Virus record (IMG/VR): IMGVR_UViG_3300033182_000595
Span: 16,763-80,762 of that record
From: a virus
Reading direction: 5' to 3' (one strand)
Length of the DNA stretch: 64,000 nucleotides
In this document: positions 16,291-23,942 of the stretch, one piece after another
Numbering within the stretch: the stretch's first letter is position 1
Layout of the letters: each line of letters begins with the position of its first letter
Position numbers and translations under genes: made by a program
The notes under the pieces: model-generated
What the model saw: the letters and a program-made list of their open reading frames with translations, nothing else
Told to the model about the DNA's origin: nothing
The model's database searches: none

Positions 16291-16961
16291 TTGAATCTAT
16301 ATTTAACCTCCATATCCATGTTTAGTGATTGCTTGCGTTGTAGCTTGTACTGAGCTGACGCATCCTTAACGACTACGCCCTCCCATATTCCTTTGCGGTC
16401 GCTATCCATGACATCGTTCATGAGCATGATCGCACTCTCGCTTGCATACATTTCCTTGTACATGGACACGACTGCCTCAGTCGTCCTGGCAACAGGGAAT
16501 ACAAACGCAGTAAGCGGATCCTTTATCGTATGACTACGCTCGATATCGTACCACTCATGTGTTGCACATAGAGCAAAGGACTCTCGGATCGAGCAATGCG
16601 GGTAGAATTGTTCATAGAGCTGTCTGCGTTCGTGATAGTTGCGATATCGGATACCCGACTCAGTAACATCAATGATTACAAACTTACCCTTGTTCTTACC
16701 GCAGTGCATATACTCCATATCCACCCAGTCCACATACTTAATGGGAGAGAGTAGGGTGCGTATCCTAGCCTTGTCCCCATCATCCATGTAGGTGTACTTC
16801 TGGCAGTGGCGATTGTAGAACTCCTTGGTATGACAGCAGTACAATACCCTGTGACCATCGAGCTTGGGTGTAGCAATCTCGGTAGATAGTAGCTTGAAAT
16901 CCCGTGGCAACTCCCCCCCGCCCGTTGGACGAGAGGGATAACCTACTGTTGAGACCATCAT
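16287..16961 (-). CDS. DNA ligase-like nucleotidyltransferase domain
   Basis: 224 aa. Motif I PKLDGHRVLY supplies the KxDG lysine (about residue 33) that is adenylylated in ATP-dependent ligases. DMEYMH resembles motif III, EGVVVKDASAQYKLQR is a clear motif IV, and MEVKYRF matches motif V with its lysine. Only the nucleotidyltransferase domain is present, with no OB domain after motif V, so it is a minimal ligase or a related capping/adenylylating enzyme. ATP dependence is inferred from the family. Confidence 0.8.
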   Translation of the reverse strand: MMVSTVGYPSRPTGGGELPRDFKLLSTEIATPKLDGHRVLYCCHTKEFYNRHCQKYTYMDDGDKARIRTLLSPIKYVDWVDMEYMHCGKNKGKFVIIDVTESGIRYRNYHERRQLYEQFYPHCSIRESFALCATHEWYDIERSHTIKDPLTAFVFPVARTTEAVVSMYKEMYASESAIMLMNDVMDSDRKGIWEGVVVKDASAQYKLQRKQSLNMDMEVKYRFK

Positions 16962-17680
16962 CTACCGAAAGCCATGGTCATAGGGACCAGGTCATTGAGT
17001 TTTTGATCTTGTTCTACGGTCAGCTTGGTGCCACGAGCCTCATGGAACGCTGAGTTTGGTTGATTGTATATCTTCCATGTGATGACATCGAACTTACGAT
17101 TCCCATCCGCATCGGGCGGGCATACATAGTCGTTGATCTCATCAAGGAGACTACACACAGGATCTTCCTTCTCCGTGGGAACAAGAGAGAAATCCACCGA
17201 TGCCTCGATATGTGTAGTAATATAAGCATCAACGAACTCCTGTCCGACAATCTCAACCACTTCCTCAAGGGTATTGTCATCGAACTTCCCGTATCCATCC
17301 TCCTTTACATTAACTGTAACAGTATGCTCAATGGGCACACTAATTACATCACCGATATCCAGAGCCTTACCAGTATCCACATCCTCCTGTGTAGCTTTAC
17401 GCTTAACAGTTAGATTAGCAGTGTACTTGAATTGCTTGGGTCTGTTCGCACTACGATCTTGTAGTAGGGTAGTGGAGATCTTCTTGTACAACCTCCGAGC
17501 CCGTCCAAATAGACCCTCGCCTTTCTTCTTCAGCTCTCTGCCTTGGTAGTGGCACTTAACCAGATCGTGTATATCTGTATCGCCCTGTACCGTGACACAT
17601 TGTATGCGACTTCCCGAGGATGTTTCTTCCTTGGGTTTAGTCTCTTTCTGTTGTTGTCTTCTTTGTGCTAGCTTAGACAT
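16958..17680 (-). CDS. Unknown protein, 240 aa
   Basis: Basic, Gln/Lys-rich N-terminus, then beta-rich segments (KYTANLTVKRKATQED; ISVPIEHTVTVNVKEDGYG). No family recognised. Overlaps the ligase-like gene by four bases. Confidence 0.7.
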   Translation of the reverse strand: MSKLAQRRQQQKETKPKEETSSGSRIQCVTVQGDTDIHDLVKCHYQGRELKKKGEGLFGRARRLYKKISTTLLQDRSANRPKQFKYTANLTVKRKATQEDVDTGKALDIGDVISVPIEHTVTVNVKEDGYGKFDDNTLEEVVEIVGQEFVDAYITTHIEASVDFSLVPTEKEDPVCSLLDEINDYVCPPDADGNRKFDVITWKIYNQPNSAFHEARGTKLTVEQDQKLNDLVPMTMAFGR

Positions 17681-17683
17681 AAA

Positions 17684-18100
17684 TTATTCCTCGATCTCAC
17701 ATACCCACTCATCACCAGACATGTTGAGTGCTTGGAGTAGATCATCCACGGTATCGAATGTGTAGTTACCATCCGTCCATCCGTTTATCTCTCCAGTCAC
17801 AGGCTCCCATACCTTCCTGACCATAACTGAATCCTCTGGGTTCTGTATGACCTTGGTCATGTGCTTGTTCTCTATGAATGAGAATGTGAAGGATGGGCGG
17901 ATGTCCTTTCCTTGAATTATGGCGTGCAGTTCCGTGATAGTCGGCTTTACACACACCTTGGCGTAACCGGGATTACTGAAATATATACACGATCTATAAT
18001 CACCAGGTACGTCATTTATATCCACATGGGATATGTGTGCGGTATTGATTAACTTCTTACCATAGTTGGTATCTACAATTATGAATCTATCTTTCTTCAT
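17684..18100 (-). CDS. Unknown small protein, 138 aa, FlbD/LytTR-like N-terminus
   Basis: Begins RFIIVDTNYGKKLINTAHIS, followed by a strand and KPTITELHAII. This layout (strand, IN-x-x-x-I-x-H-V, strands, short helix) recurs in the 18087 and 31274 proteins. The C-terminal half is a separate Trp-containing segment. Function unknown. Confidence 0.68.
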   Translation of the reverse strand: MKKDRFIIVDTNYGKKLINTAHISHVDINDVPGDYRSCIYFSNPGYAKVCVKPTITELHAIIQGKDIRPSFTFSFIENKHMTKVIQNPEDSVMVRKVWEPVTGEINGWTDGNYTFDTVDDLLQALNMSGDEWVCEIEE

Positions 18101-18353
18101 AGGGTGCTGTTGTCCTTTCTAGGTTTTTGATCTTTTGCTTGAGTCGCTCCATCTCAGCCAAGCAATCATAGCCTACATTGAGTTCTTGGTTACCGATGCG
18201 AGCTATCGTGGTCTTGAGGGATTCATCGACGGTTACCCATGACTCATCTACGAGTGCTATGCATGTCCCTTTCTCGGTCCCATGGACATGGAGTATATTA
18301 TCTGGGTTGATGAACCACTCATCTCCACCCACATGGAATTGTACTAGCCTCAT
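18087..18353 (-). CDS. FlbD-like small protein, 88 aa
   Basis: EWFINPDNILHVHG, then CIALVDESWVTVDES and LKTTIARIG, follows the pattern of FlbD and LytTR-type small beta proteins (ylNpd-I-x-x-I, strands, VxES, helix). FlbD proteins are flagellar regulators, but here only the fold is suggested. GGGGAGGT precedes the ATG, which overlaps the previous stop as ATGA. The C-terminus is a short coiled coil. Confidence 0.65.
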   Translation of the reverse strand: MRLVQFHVGGDEWFINPDNILHVHGTEKGTCIALVDESWVTVDESLKTTIARIGNQELNVGYDCLAEMERLKQKIKNLERTTAPYEER

Positions 18354-18757
18354 TGTGCTACCTCCCCTGTTCTGAATCTTTTTCTCATCTCGTCATTGAA
18401 TACCTGGTCGATATCCTCCTTGTTGTATCCATCGCCATAACCCTTGAGCTTTTCGACGGTGTCCTCTGTGTTGTTAGTGTAGAAAGCCTCGTGGTTCTCC
18501 AGCTCACGCATGATAATATCTATACGCCCGTGGTCTTTCTTATCCTCCTCGATGCCTTGCTCCATGATCTTTGCCCATTCGTCCACGAAGTGCTTAGCTT
18601 TGTCAGACTCAACAAATAGTCCGGCTCCGAGACCGACATACTTCTTGCCGTCCACTAGCTTCTCTTTCATCTGATGGGTATTGAATGCAAAGAATGCACC
18701 GCACTCCTCCATCAGCTTCTCCTGTTTAGCCTCACAATAATCCATTAAGTACTTCAT
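18350..18757 (-). CDS. Unknown protein, 135 aa
   Basis: MKYLMDYCEAKQEKLMEECGAFFAFNTHQM, with a second half of charged helix. The CGAFFAF segment resembles a widespread but uncharacterised phage family; I do not assign a name. Coupled by ATGA overlaps on both sides. Confidence 0.7.
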   Translation of the reverse strand: MKYLMDYCEAKQEKLMEECGAFFAFNTHQMKEKLVDGKKYVGLGAGLFVESDKAKHFVDEWAKIMEQGIEEDKKDHGRIDIIMRELENHEAFYTNNTEDTVEKLKGYGDGYNKEDIDQVFNDEMRKRFRTGEVAQ

Positions 18758-19014
18758 AGTATTGTTGTCTCCCTTGCTTTCTTTAGCTTGATTAAGTGGG
18801 CACGACAGAGTGCGAGTATGAACTCGTTGATCTCATCGTCGTACCGATTGCGTATGAATGTCGGGATATCCGTCATCTCGATATTGCCCGTGAGCGACTT
18901 CACCTTGCCCAGTAGATCCATCAGATCCAGTACGAGCGTAGCGTTGTCCAATGAGAGGTTCTGTTCCTTGACCTCCCGTTTCACATCCTCATTTAGATAC
19001 CACATTCCAGTCAT
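18754..19014 (-). CDS. Unknown helical protein, 86 aa
   Basis: ATG 19014 is chosen: a perfect GGAGG is just upstream and it overlaps the previous stop as ATGA; the open frame extends to 19041. Leu-rich helical sequence (LVLDLMDLLGKVKSL). No family recognised. Confidence 0.68.
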   Translation of the reverse strand: MTGMWYLNEDVKREVKEQNLSLDNATLVLDLMDLLGKVKSLTGNIEMTDIPTFIRNRYDDEINEFILALCRAHLIKLKKARETTIL

Positions 19015-19223
19015 AGTGCCTCCTTGTTTGTTATTATCCATGTACCCACGGTCTGATCATCCACGATGATTGAACCATGTGCGTGTCCATCCCGTATGTG
19101 TACTGCGGCTTGCTCGATAGCGTCTGCCATCTTCTTGCGTACACCAGTATGGAAGTGGATAGGTCGCCCGCTAGTAGTCACGGGTTTGGGTTCCATTCTT
19201 ACATTTAGTTCTAGCTTAATCAT
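19011..19223 (-). CDS. Unknown small protein, 70 aa
   Basis: ATG 19223 (MIKLELNVRMEPKPVTTSG) follows directly after a 22-bp palindromic element; the longer open frame to 19358 would overlap the next gene antiparallel to this logic. His-rich middle (HFHTGVRKKM; VHIRDGHAHGS). No family recognised. First gene of the coupled series running down to 15 kb. Confidence 0.65.
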   Translation of the reverse strand: MIKLELNVRMEPKPVTTSGRPIHFHTGVRKKMADAIEQAAVHIRDGHAHGSIIVDDQTVGTWIITNKEAL

Positions 19224-19224
19224 A

Positions 19225-19246
19225 GTCACACGAAAATTAGTGTTAC
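19225..19246 (-). promoter_or_regulatory. Copy of the 22-bp GTAACAC element at a unit boundary
   Basis: On the minus strand GTAACACTAA then CGTGTGAC, one base before the start of the gene at 19223. The TAA inside it is the stop of the upstream gene. It probably controls the series of genes from 19223 downward. Confidence 0.55.
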
Positions 19247-19689
19247 GATACACGCAAACGATAGCCAGCATTGGCAAGCGCAATCTCAAGCTCCTCATCC
19301 ACGGACACGAGTCCGAGAGGTGCTTTGGGTGATGCGTGATAGTAGCCACCCTGGACATGATCCTGCATCCGCTTGACTGGTTTACCCTTACGGCTCACCG
19401 CATCGACCAGTCCACGATTGCGTCCCTTGATCCGGGTCATGTGCTTATGCTTGATCCGTCTGACCATAGTCTCCTTGAACCATGCGACAGCCCGTAGTGC
19501 GAATGATGTACCAGTCATTGACCTAGCCTCGGGCACGAACTGATTCACCTGACTAGCGAGCCATTGACTGACCTTGACTGACCCATCTGGGTACACCTGA
19601 AACTCACGATCTATCCTGAGTCGGCGCGGTGCTTTAGCTGGGAACGCTACGTACATGTCATTACTATATTGTGGTATGGATTGTTTCAT
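19243..19689 (-). CDS. Unknown basic protein, 148 aa
   Basis: ATG 19689 has AAGGAGG at good spacing; the frame stays open to 19722. Arg/Lys-rich (KAPRRLRID; MVRRIKHKHMTRIKGRNRG), suggesting nucleic-acid binding. No family recognised. A GTGTCC-N6-GGACAT palindrome lies upstream. Confidence 0.68.
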   Translation of the reverse strand: MKQSIPQYSNDMYVAFPAKAPRRLRIDREFQVYPDGSVKVSQWLASQVNQFVPEARSMTGTSFALRAVAWFKETMVRRIKHKHMTRIKGRNRGLVDAVSRKGKPVKRMQDHVQGGYYHASPKAPLGLVSVDEELEIALANAGYRLRVS

Positions 19690-19714
19690 TACATTATCCT
19701 CCTTGTTGTTGTTA

Positions 19715-19732
19715 GTGTCCATACACGGACAT
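19715..19732. promoter_or_regulatory. GTGTCC-N6-GGACAT palindrome
   Basis: Inverted repeat in the 79-base gap upstream of the gene starting at 19689. It resembles the GTGTCC/GGACAC sites of the candidate origin (23787-23899) and of the gene near 34.5 kb, so it may bind the same protein. Confidence 0.4.
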
Positions 19733-19768
19733 CAGTTAGTGAGCTTGTGAAGACATTTTGTGATAAAT

Positions 19769-20362
19769 TCATGTGCATGTCCTCCATCCTTTGTCATCAT
19801 GCAAGAGACCACCATTGTGAGAGAATACATAACCCATGCGTTCTTCTTCGGGTAGTTCCATGTTCTTAGTGTAGTCATAAGGCATCATGAACTTCTTAGT
19901 GATCTCCCAATTTATACCAGGATATGGATACCATGCAGTCGCAGACTCATGATAACGATTGTGAGACCATTTAGTAACAGCCTCCTTCGTATCTAAATGA
20001 CGGCGAAGTACATACCGTTGGAACGCAAAATCATAACGATCATCACGCGTAAGGTAGTACACAATATCTCTCTCCCGTTGTGAGTGCCACACTTGGAATG
20101 TATTAAGCAAGCTATGAGTATGATCCCATGGCAAGCCACGACCTCTTCCATTAGGTGGGTCATCCTCTCCCCAGCCCGCGCCATTAAGTACAGCTTCAGA
20201 GATACCGGTCATTATTAGTTTAGCACCCTCGTCCAAGAATATATTGGTGTATGGACTAAGTGTTGAGTCATACGCATACAAGCCACGAGCATGATTCTCG
20301 AACCATTTCCTTCTGCTCGTCTCGTCAGCTAGTGCGACCTTTTCCATTACTGCTTCACTCAT
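19769..20362 (-). CDS. Unknown protein, 197 aa
   Basis: ATG 20362 is preferred: it sits four bases after the stop of a small basic gene with AGGAG upstream, whereas the open frame to 20452 would overlap that gene. Aromatic-rich, with many Trp, Tyr and His (WYPYPGINWEI; PWDHTHSLLNTFQVW). No family recognised. Confidence 0.68.
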   Translation of the reverse strand: MSEAVMEKVALADETSRRKWFENHARGLYAYDSTLSPYTNIFLDEGAKLIMTGISEAVLNGAGWGEDDPPNGRGRGLPWDHTHSLLNTFQVWHSQRERDIVYYLTRDDRYDFAFQRYVLRRHLDTKEAVTKWSHNRYHESATAWYPYPGINWEITKKFMMPYDYTKNMELPEEERMGYVFSHNGGLLHDDKGWRTCT

Positions 20363-20366
20363 TGGT

Positions 20367-20543
20367 TCAGATGCTCCTAGCTTCTGCGATTGCCATACCA
20401 ATAGAGGTACCAAACGCTTTAGTGCGTCTGTTACCTCTGACCTCCACCTCAATGCAAGGCTGAGCCTTGCGTGGTTTGCGTTGTTTGTTCACACGACGCT
20501 CAACAGCGAGCTTCATGCGGTTTTTAGCTTTTGATTTACTCAT
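20367..20543 (-). CDS. Small basic protein, 58 aa
   Basis: MSKSKAKNRMKLAVERRVNK, then KPRKAQPCIEVEVRGNRRTK and a short Ala-rich helix. GGAG lies upstream. Its stop is four bases before the next start. Strongly basic, perhaps DNA- or RNA-binding; family unknown. Confidence 0.6.
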   Translation of the reverse strand: MSKSKAKNRMKLAVERRVNKQRKPRKAQPCIEVEVRGNRRTKAFGTSIGMAIAEARSI

Positions 20544-20618
20544 AGCTTGGGGTCTCCAGCCCCTATGTTGTTATTTGTTAGCACCCTATTACCACTCGCC
20601 TGTGTGGAGGTAGTGGTA

Positions 20619-20756
20619 TCATTTAGTGTTCAATTCTGAATCGGGAGTGTCCGCGGGGGCATATATAGTACTCACCCATAAAGCAATACACATAAGCACA
20701 CCCGGTCCCCAAAGGATAGCCAGAGCCTCCAACATTATCCTATCTGCATCAGTCAT
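20619..20756 (-). CDS. Tiny single-pass membrane protein, 45 aa
   Basis: ATG 20756 overlaps the upstream stop as ATGA. One hydrophobic span (IMLEALAILWGPGVLMCIAL) is followed by a polar tail. Function unknown; one of several tiny membrane proteins placed at operon joints in this phage. An imperfect hairpin (TACCACT...AGTGGTA) lies downstream. Confidence 0.6.
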   Translation of the reverse strand: MTDADRIMLEALAILWGPGVLMCIALWVSTIYAPADTPDSELNTK

Positions 20757-21061
20757 CACTCATGCCCTCCACTCAATGAAGGAGATACAGGCTCCATATC
20801 GCTACGCCTTGCCATCTCATCTCGATACTCCCACTCCTTGATGATCTCCACACCTTTGAGTGTCCACCCACGAACAATAGGTCTCTCGCCCTGGTTCACG
20901 AACCTCTTCGAGCCTATGTTATTCTGCCAGCTCCAATAGTTCTCACCATCATAGTAGAATGCACATAGATCATTCCAGTGCCCAAACAGCTCGCCCTTCT
21001 TGCCATTAGGTAAGTCTACCTCCTTACGATATCTTTCATTCCATGCTTTATTAAACATCAT
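20756..21061 (-). CDS. Unknown protein, 101 aa
   Basis: Trp/Tyr-rich N-terminal part (FGHWNDLCAFYYDGENYWSW), then RPIVRGWTLKGVEIIKEWEYR. No family recognised. Coupled on both sides. Confidence 0.68.
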   Translation of the reverse strand: MMFNKAWNERYRKEVDLPNGKKGELFGHWNDLCAFYYDGENYWSWQNNIGSKRFVNQGERPIVRGWTLKGVEIIKEWEYRDEMARRSDMEPVSPSLSGGHE

Positions 21062-21293
21062 TCACCTCCGTTAGTTTTAGTAGTTGATTATTAAGGTCAT
21101 CCAGACTGACGATAGCCTGACGAATCCTCCCCCCCCAAATAAAGGAACGAGTATTCTGTGAAGCCCGTCCGATTGCCTTACTAATGTTTTCCTTGAGAGT
21201 GTTCACCTCATCAAGGTGGATTCTTTTCTGCATCCTAAGCTCATTCTCATACCATTTTATGGTTTCCTCTTTAGTCATGTTTGCATCACTCAT
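21051..21293 (-). CDS. Unknown helical protein, 80 aa
   Basis: Mostly charged helix (EETIKWYENELRMQKRIHLD) with a C-terminal Leu-rich segment. No family recognised. Overlaps the next gene start by 11 bases. Confidence 0.63.
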   Translation of the reverse strand: MSDANMTKEETIKWYENELRMQKRIHLDEVNTLKENISKAIGRASQNTRSFIWGGRIRQAIVSLDDLNNQLLKLTEVNDV

Positions 21294-21304
21294 TGTTTAT
21301 CCTC

Positions 21305-21583
21305 CTATACGTTGTAATGATCACATGTTGATTGCTTCACCCAGATCTGCTTACCTTGCTCTAGGTGTGTCTTAATAAAATTGTATGCTTCTGCATTGCC
21401 TTTCCGGTACAGATCAAAACCTCCTTTGGGGCACCAAGAGTGCATCATCCATTCATCCACCTTTTCCCCCAAGTACCTGATGGTATTGAATGCAGTACTA
21501 GCGTGCCAGTCCTTGAACCCTAGTACGATAGTTTCCTTCTCGCCTTGCTTGAGAAGTATTTTGAGTGCTTTGAATAGTGTCAT
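21305..21583 (-). CDS. Unknown protein, 92 aa
   Basis: MTLFKALKILLKQGEKETIV, then a Trp/His-containing middle (WHASTAFNTIRYLGE; MMHSWCPKGGFD). AAAGGAT precedes the ATG. No family recognised. Confidence 0.65.
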   Translation of the reverse strand: MTLFKALKILLKQGEKETIVLGFKDWHASTAFNTIRYLGEKVDEWMMHSWCPKGGFDLYRKGNAEAYNFIKTHLEQGKQIWVKQSTCDHYNV

Positions 21584-21646
21584 TATTTATCCTTTTATTT
21601 ATTTAGTGAAATGCGCGCGTGATAGTCATCTGTGATAGTCGCTTCC

Positions 21647-22051
21647 TTAACCCGTAGGGAACGTCTGATTGTTTGATGCACGCTTTACTTTACGCTTAAC
21701 CAACCCGAAGGTAACCCTCGCCCTAACCCCAGGCGTATGCTTTCCTTCAGTCTCATGCTCAGCTGATCGTGTGTTTGTATCCTCGCCCGTGATTGATGCT
21801 ATGCTTGCCTCGCCTAAGTGTTTGATCCGTGGTGGTGTGGCTAATTGCTTGCGACGCAACTCAATACACATACTAGCAAACTCCATTGGCTTGAGATTGC
21901 TGAAGGGTAGCGAATTATCTGCACCATTGGCTGATATGTTGGCACGAGCTAAGCCATACTTAGCACGATTGCCACGGCAATGCGGATACATACCATACAC
22001 ATCCTTGCGGTCATATGGTAGATAGAATCGACTATTACATTTGTAACTCAT
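21647..22051 (-). CDS. Unknown protein, 134 aa
   Basis: ATG 22051 overlaps the upstream stop as TAATG; the longer frame to 22123 would overlap that gene. Contains SNLKPMEFASMCIELRRKQL and a Thr/Arg-rich tail. No family recognised. Confidence 0.62.
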   Translation of the reverse strand: MSYKCNSRFYLPYDRKDVYGMYPHCRGNRAKYGLARANISANGADNSLPFSNLKPMEFASMCIELRRKQLATPPRIKHLGEASIASITGEDTNTRSAEHETEGKHTPGVRARVTFGLVKRKVKRASNNQTFPTG

Positions 22052-22347
22052 TATCGTAGTCGTTTGTAGGCTTGCATCACAGCGGGGTGCATATGTGCCT
22101 CGTACAAGAATAGATCCGTGCAAAGTGGATCATGGTCATTACCGATCACAACTTTATCAACCAAGTCATAGGCTATGATGAACATACGATGTATGATGTT
22201 TGATGAGTCGAACCACATAGGACGGCTCAACTTGTCAGCGTGCTTAGTACGCTTAGGTTTGGTAGTGGTTTTACGATATGATTTAGAACGCTTAGTCTCA
22301 ACACTACCATTGAAACTACGCATCCTGTTAGTAGGACGATGTTGCAT
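22051..22347 (-). CDS. Unknown protein, 98 aa, basic N-terminus
   Basis: N-terminal half is very basic (RSKSYRKTTTKPKRTKHADK); the C-terminal half reads DKVVIGNDHDPLCTDLFLYE. No family recognised. A strong hairpin lies just upstream at 22375-22399. Confidence 0.62.
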   Translation of the reverse strand: MQHRPTNRMRSFNGSVETKRSKSYRKTTTKPKRTKHADKLSRPMWFDSSNIIHRMFIIAYDLVDKVVIGNDHDPLCTDLFLYEAHMHPAVMQAYKRLR

Positions 22348-22374
22348 AGTATTAGTGGGTTAGTATGAAACAAC

Positions 22375-22399
22375 GCACCACCCAACGAGTGGGTGATGC
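22375..22399 (-). terminator. Strong hairpin between two minus-strand genes
   Basis: Arms GCATCACCCA and TGGGTGGTGC (one G-T wobble) with a five-base loop, then GTTGTTT on the minus strand. The T-run is short, so it may be an attenuator or RNA-processing site instead of a full terminator. Confidence 0.5.
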
Positions 22400-22419
22400 G
22401 AACGCTCTAAGCCTAATTC

Positions 22420-23007
22420 CTATTTAGAGTCGCTCAGACGACTACGCTTTTCAGCGATTTGTTTTTGAAGATCAGCAAAGGTAAGAGCTTCGCCCTCTTC
22501 ACCCTCGTTGCAACGAGCGTGGATCTTAACCGAGTGACCACCGGACTTTAAGGCACGGACATCGCAAGTTGTGACCACCGCTTTCTTATTCTTGACGGCA
22601 TCAGTAAGGATCGTCACCGCATCCCCGACATTCTCGAGATTGCGTTGCTCCTTTTGCTTGCGTGCTTTACGCTTCAGTTCAAGCCAACCTTCATCAGTGG
22701 GGAATGAAAACAAGGATAAATCCCAAGGGTTACCCATTTTGAGAACCTCGTCGTGGTAGCGTTGCAAGCTCAATCCGTAGGACATCGCGTTAAGGTAAGC
22801 CATTTTAAGCTCCTTAGGTGCTGGTTCTTTGACGGACTCGTTAAGAACCTTGCGTTCGATGTTAAGAGTTGCGATTGATTGCTCAATCTCGGCTACCCTT
22901 GAACCTGTGGCAACTAGCTTTTCAGCTATCGCAAGATCCTGTTCGTTCACGCTTGAGTTGATTTGATCTTGTACAAGATCTTGATACTTCTTTGATGTAA
23001 TAATCAT
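22420..23007 (-). CDS. Unknown protein, 195 aa, first gene of the minus-strand block
   Basis: ATG 23007 has AAAGGAG upstream; the open frame to 23151 has no site. Helical N-terminal part (LAIAEKLVATGSRVAEIEQS), then KQKEQRNLENVGDAVTILTD, AVVTTCDVRAL and KSGGHSVKIHARCN, and an acidic end. No family recognised. Being first after the long control region it may be an early gene. Confidence 0.68.
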   Translation of the reverse strand: MIITSKKYQDLVQDQINSSVNEQDLAIAEKLVATGSRVAEIEQSIATLNIERKVLNESVKEPAPKELKMAYLNAMSYGLSLQRYHDEVLKMGNPWDLSLFSFPTDEGWLELKRKARKQKEQRNLENVGDAVTILTDAVKNKKAVVTTCDVRALKSGGHSVKIHARCNEGEEGEALTFADLQKQIAEKRSRLSDSK

Positions 23008-23642
23008 AATAATACTCCTTTGTTGAGTTGTTAATAATGTTGAAACATCGCTTTGGCTGATCGTACTAGGGAGTGACCCTATGCACCTTCTTGGATATTC
23101 GCTGACCACCTCAGTATGAACCTCTCGTTCAGCTCGGCTTGAAAGTATCAAATTGTCACGCTTGCCTAATGATACAGACTATAAGTTCCGTTCGATTTTA
23201 TAATGTAGAGACATCTTTCTCCCACCACTCACTTTTCATCAACTACTCCCCGAAGGGTAACGCTGAAAGTGTGATCTGTACTCAATCTCTTAACCTTATC
23301 GCTAACTAGCTTTTGCTTAGCACTAGGGGTCACGCCCACTAGCTAACGCTTCGATTGCAAGATTGGATCAGCGGTGTTTGAGTGTGGCATAGAGTCATTG
23401 GCTTGCCATCCTTTGCGGTTATTTAATCATTGGTATTACTTTCTCTTTACGCTTAGCCTATTGTTTCCGTGGTGTTGTTTCCCTAGGTTAGCCTTTGTTA
23501 AGACGGGCAAACTCTCTCTGTGAGGATTGAGCAAAGCCTATCGGTTCTTCCTCTCCTGTGAGGGAGAGGGATGGGTGAAAATATTTAGACAGAAGTGTCA
23601 TACCAAAGCAAACTACTCAAAATCAGCGACTTACGGCATACC

Positions 23643-23668
23643 TGTAACACTACAAGCATAGTGTTACA
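23643..23668. promoter_or_regulatory. Perfect 10-bp inverted repeat TGTAACACTA
   Basis: TGTAACACTA, six bases, TAGTGTTACA. This is the most symmetrical version of the GTAACAC element, with two extra bases in the spacer. Likely a strong operator for the same DNA-binding protein. Confidence 0.6.
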
Positions 23669-23684
23669 CCCCCCCCAAGGGGGG
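23669..23684. repeat. C7-AA-G7 homopolymer palindrome
   Basis: Seven C, two A, seven G directly abutting the inverted repeat at 23643-23668. It can form a very stable hairpin on either strand. Confidence 0.6.
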
Positions 23685-23786
23685 GACGAGGATTGCGACG
23701 CGTGCATATATATACCCGTTTTCTCTAGTTTCCAGAGTCCCGGACAAATTGACATTATGACGAATTGACGTTTTTCAATTCCGCTT

Positions 23787-23899
23787 CTTGGACACCTTGG
23801 ACACCTTTTTTACATTTAGGTATAGAAACTAAGTTAATAATAAGTTGTTTTAAGGTGTCCCAGGTGTCCACTTGCGAGGTGTCCATGCGTGGACACTTG
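23787..23899. repeat. Iteron-like GGACAC/GTGTCC array with AT-rich centre (candidate origin)
   Basis: Two tandem CTTGGACAC units (23787-23804), about 46 bases of AT-rich DNA, then AAGGTGTCC (23852), CAGGTGTCC (23861), GAGGTGTCC (23876) and inverted GGACACTTG (23891). All are versions of one 9-mer. Iterons beside AT-rich DNA are typical of phage and plasmid origins. A near copy of the last palindrome lies inside the gene next to dnaB. An operator array for a promoter is the alternative. Confidence 0.55.
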
Positions 23900-23904
23900 G
23901 TATA

Positions 23905-23942
23905 TTGACATTTTGTTTTTGTAACACTAAATTTAGTGTTAT
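23905..23942 (+). promoter_or_regulatory. Promoter candidate overlapped by palindrome
   Basis: TTGACA at 23905-23910 and TAAATT at 23928-23933 are 17 bases apart. The perfect 18-bp palindrome AACACTAAATTTAGTGTT (23923-23940) covers the -10 region and abuts the ATG at 23941. A protein bound here would block initiation. Confidence 0.55.

Larger units (their letters stand above)
23008..23940. other. 930-base non-coding control region between divergent blocks
   Basis: No convincing ORF on either strand. From left to right it holds unassigned sequence, a CCTCTCC/GGAGAGG hairpin at 23550-23569, a perfect TGTAACACTA inverted repeat (23643-23668), a C7-AA-G7 tract (23669-23684), an iteron-like GGACAC array flanking AT-rich DNA (23787-23899), a TTGACA box (23905-23910) and a palindrome touching the start at 23941. 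Candidate origin plus divergent promoters; an RNA gene in the 23.0-23.5 kb part cannot be excluded. Confidence 0.7.

Noticed and set aside
20626-20841. 71-codon plus-strand open frame
   Set aside because: Antisense to the 45-aa and 101-aa minus-strand genes, which are coupled by an ATGA overlap.
23550-23569. Terminator in the control region
   Set aside because: CCTCTCC/GGAGAGG forms a 7-bp stem, but no T-run follows on either strand and no gene end is close.
23872-23940. TTG-started N-terminal extension of the 23941 gene
   Set aside because: It would translate the iteron and palindrome; the ATG at 23941 gives the TEVPSY N-terminus that matches the 28734 protein.
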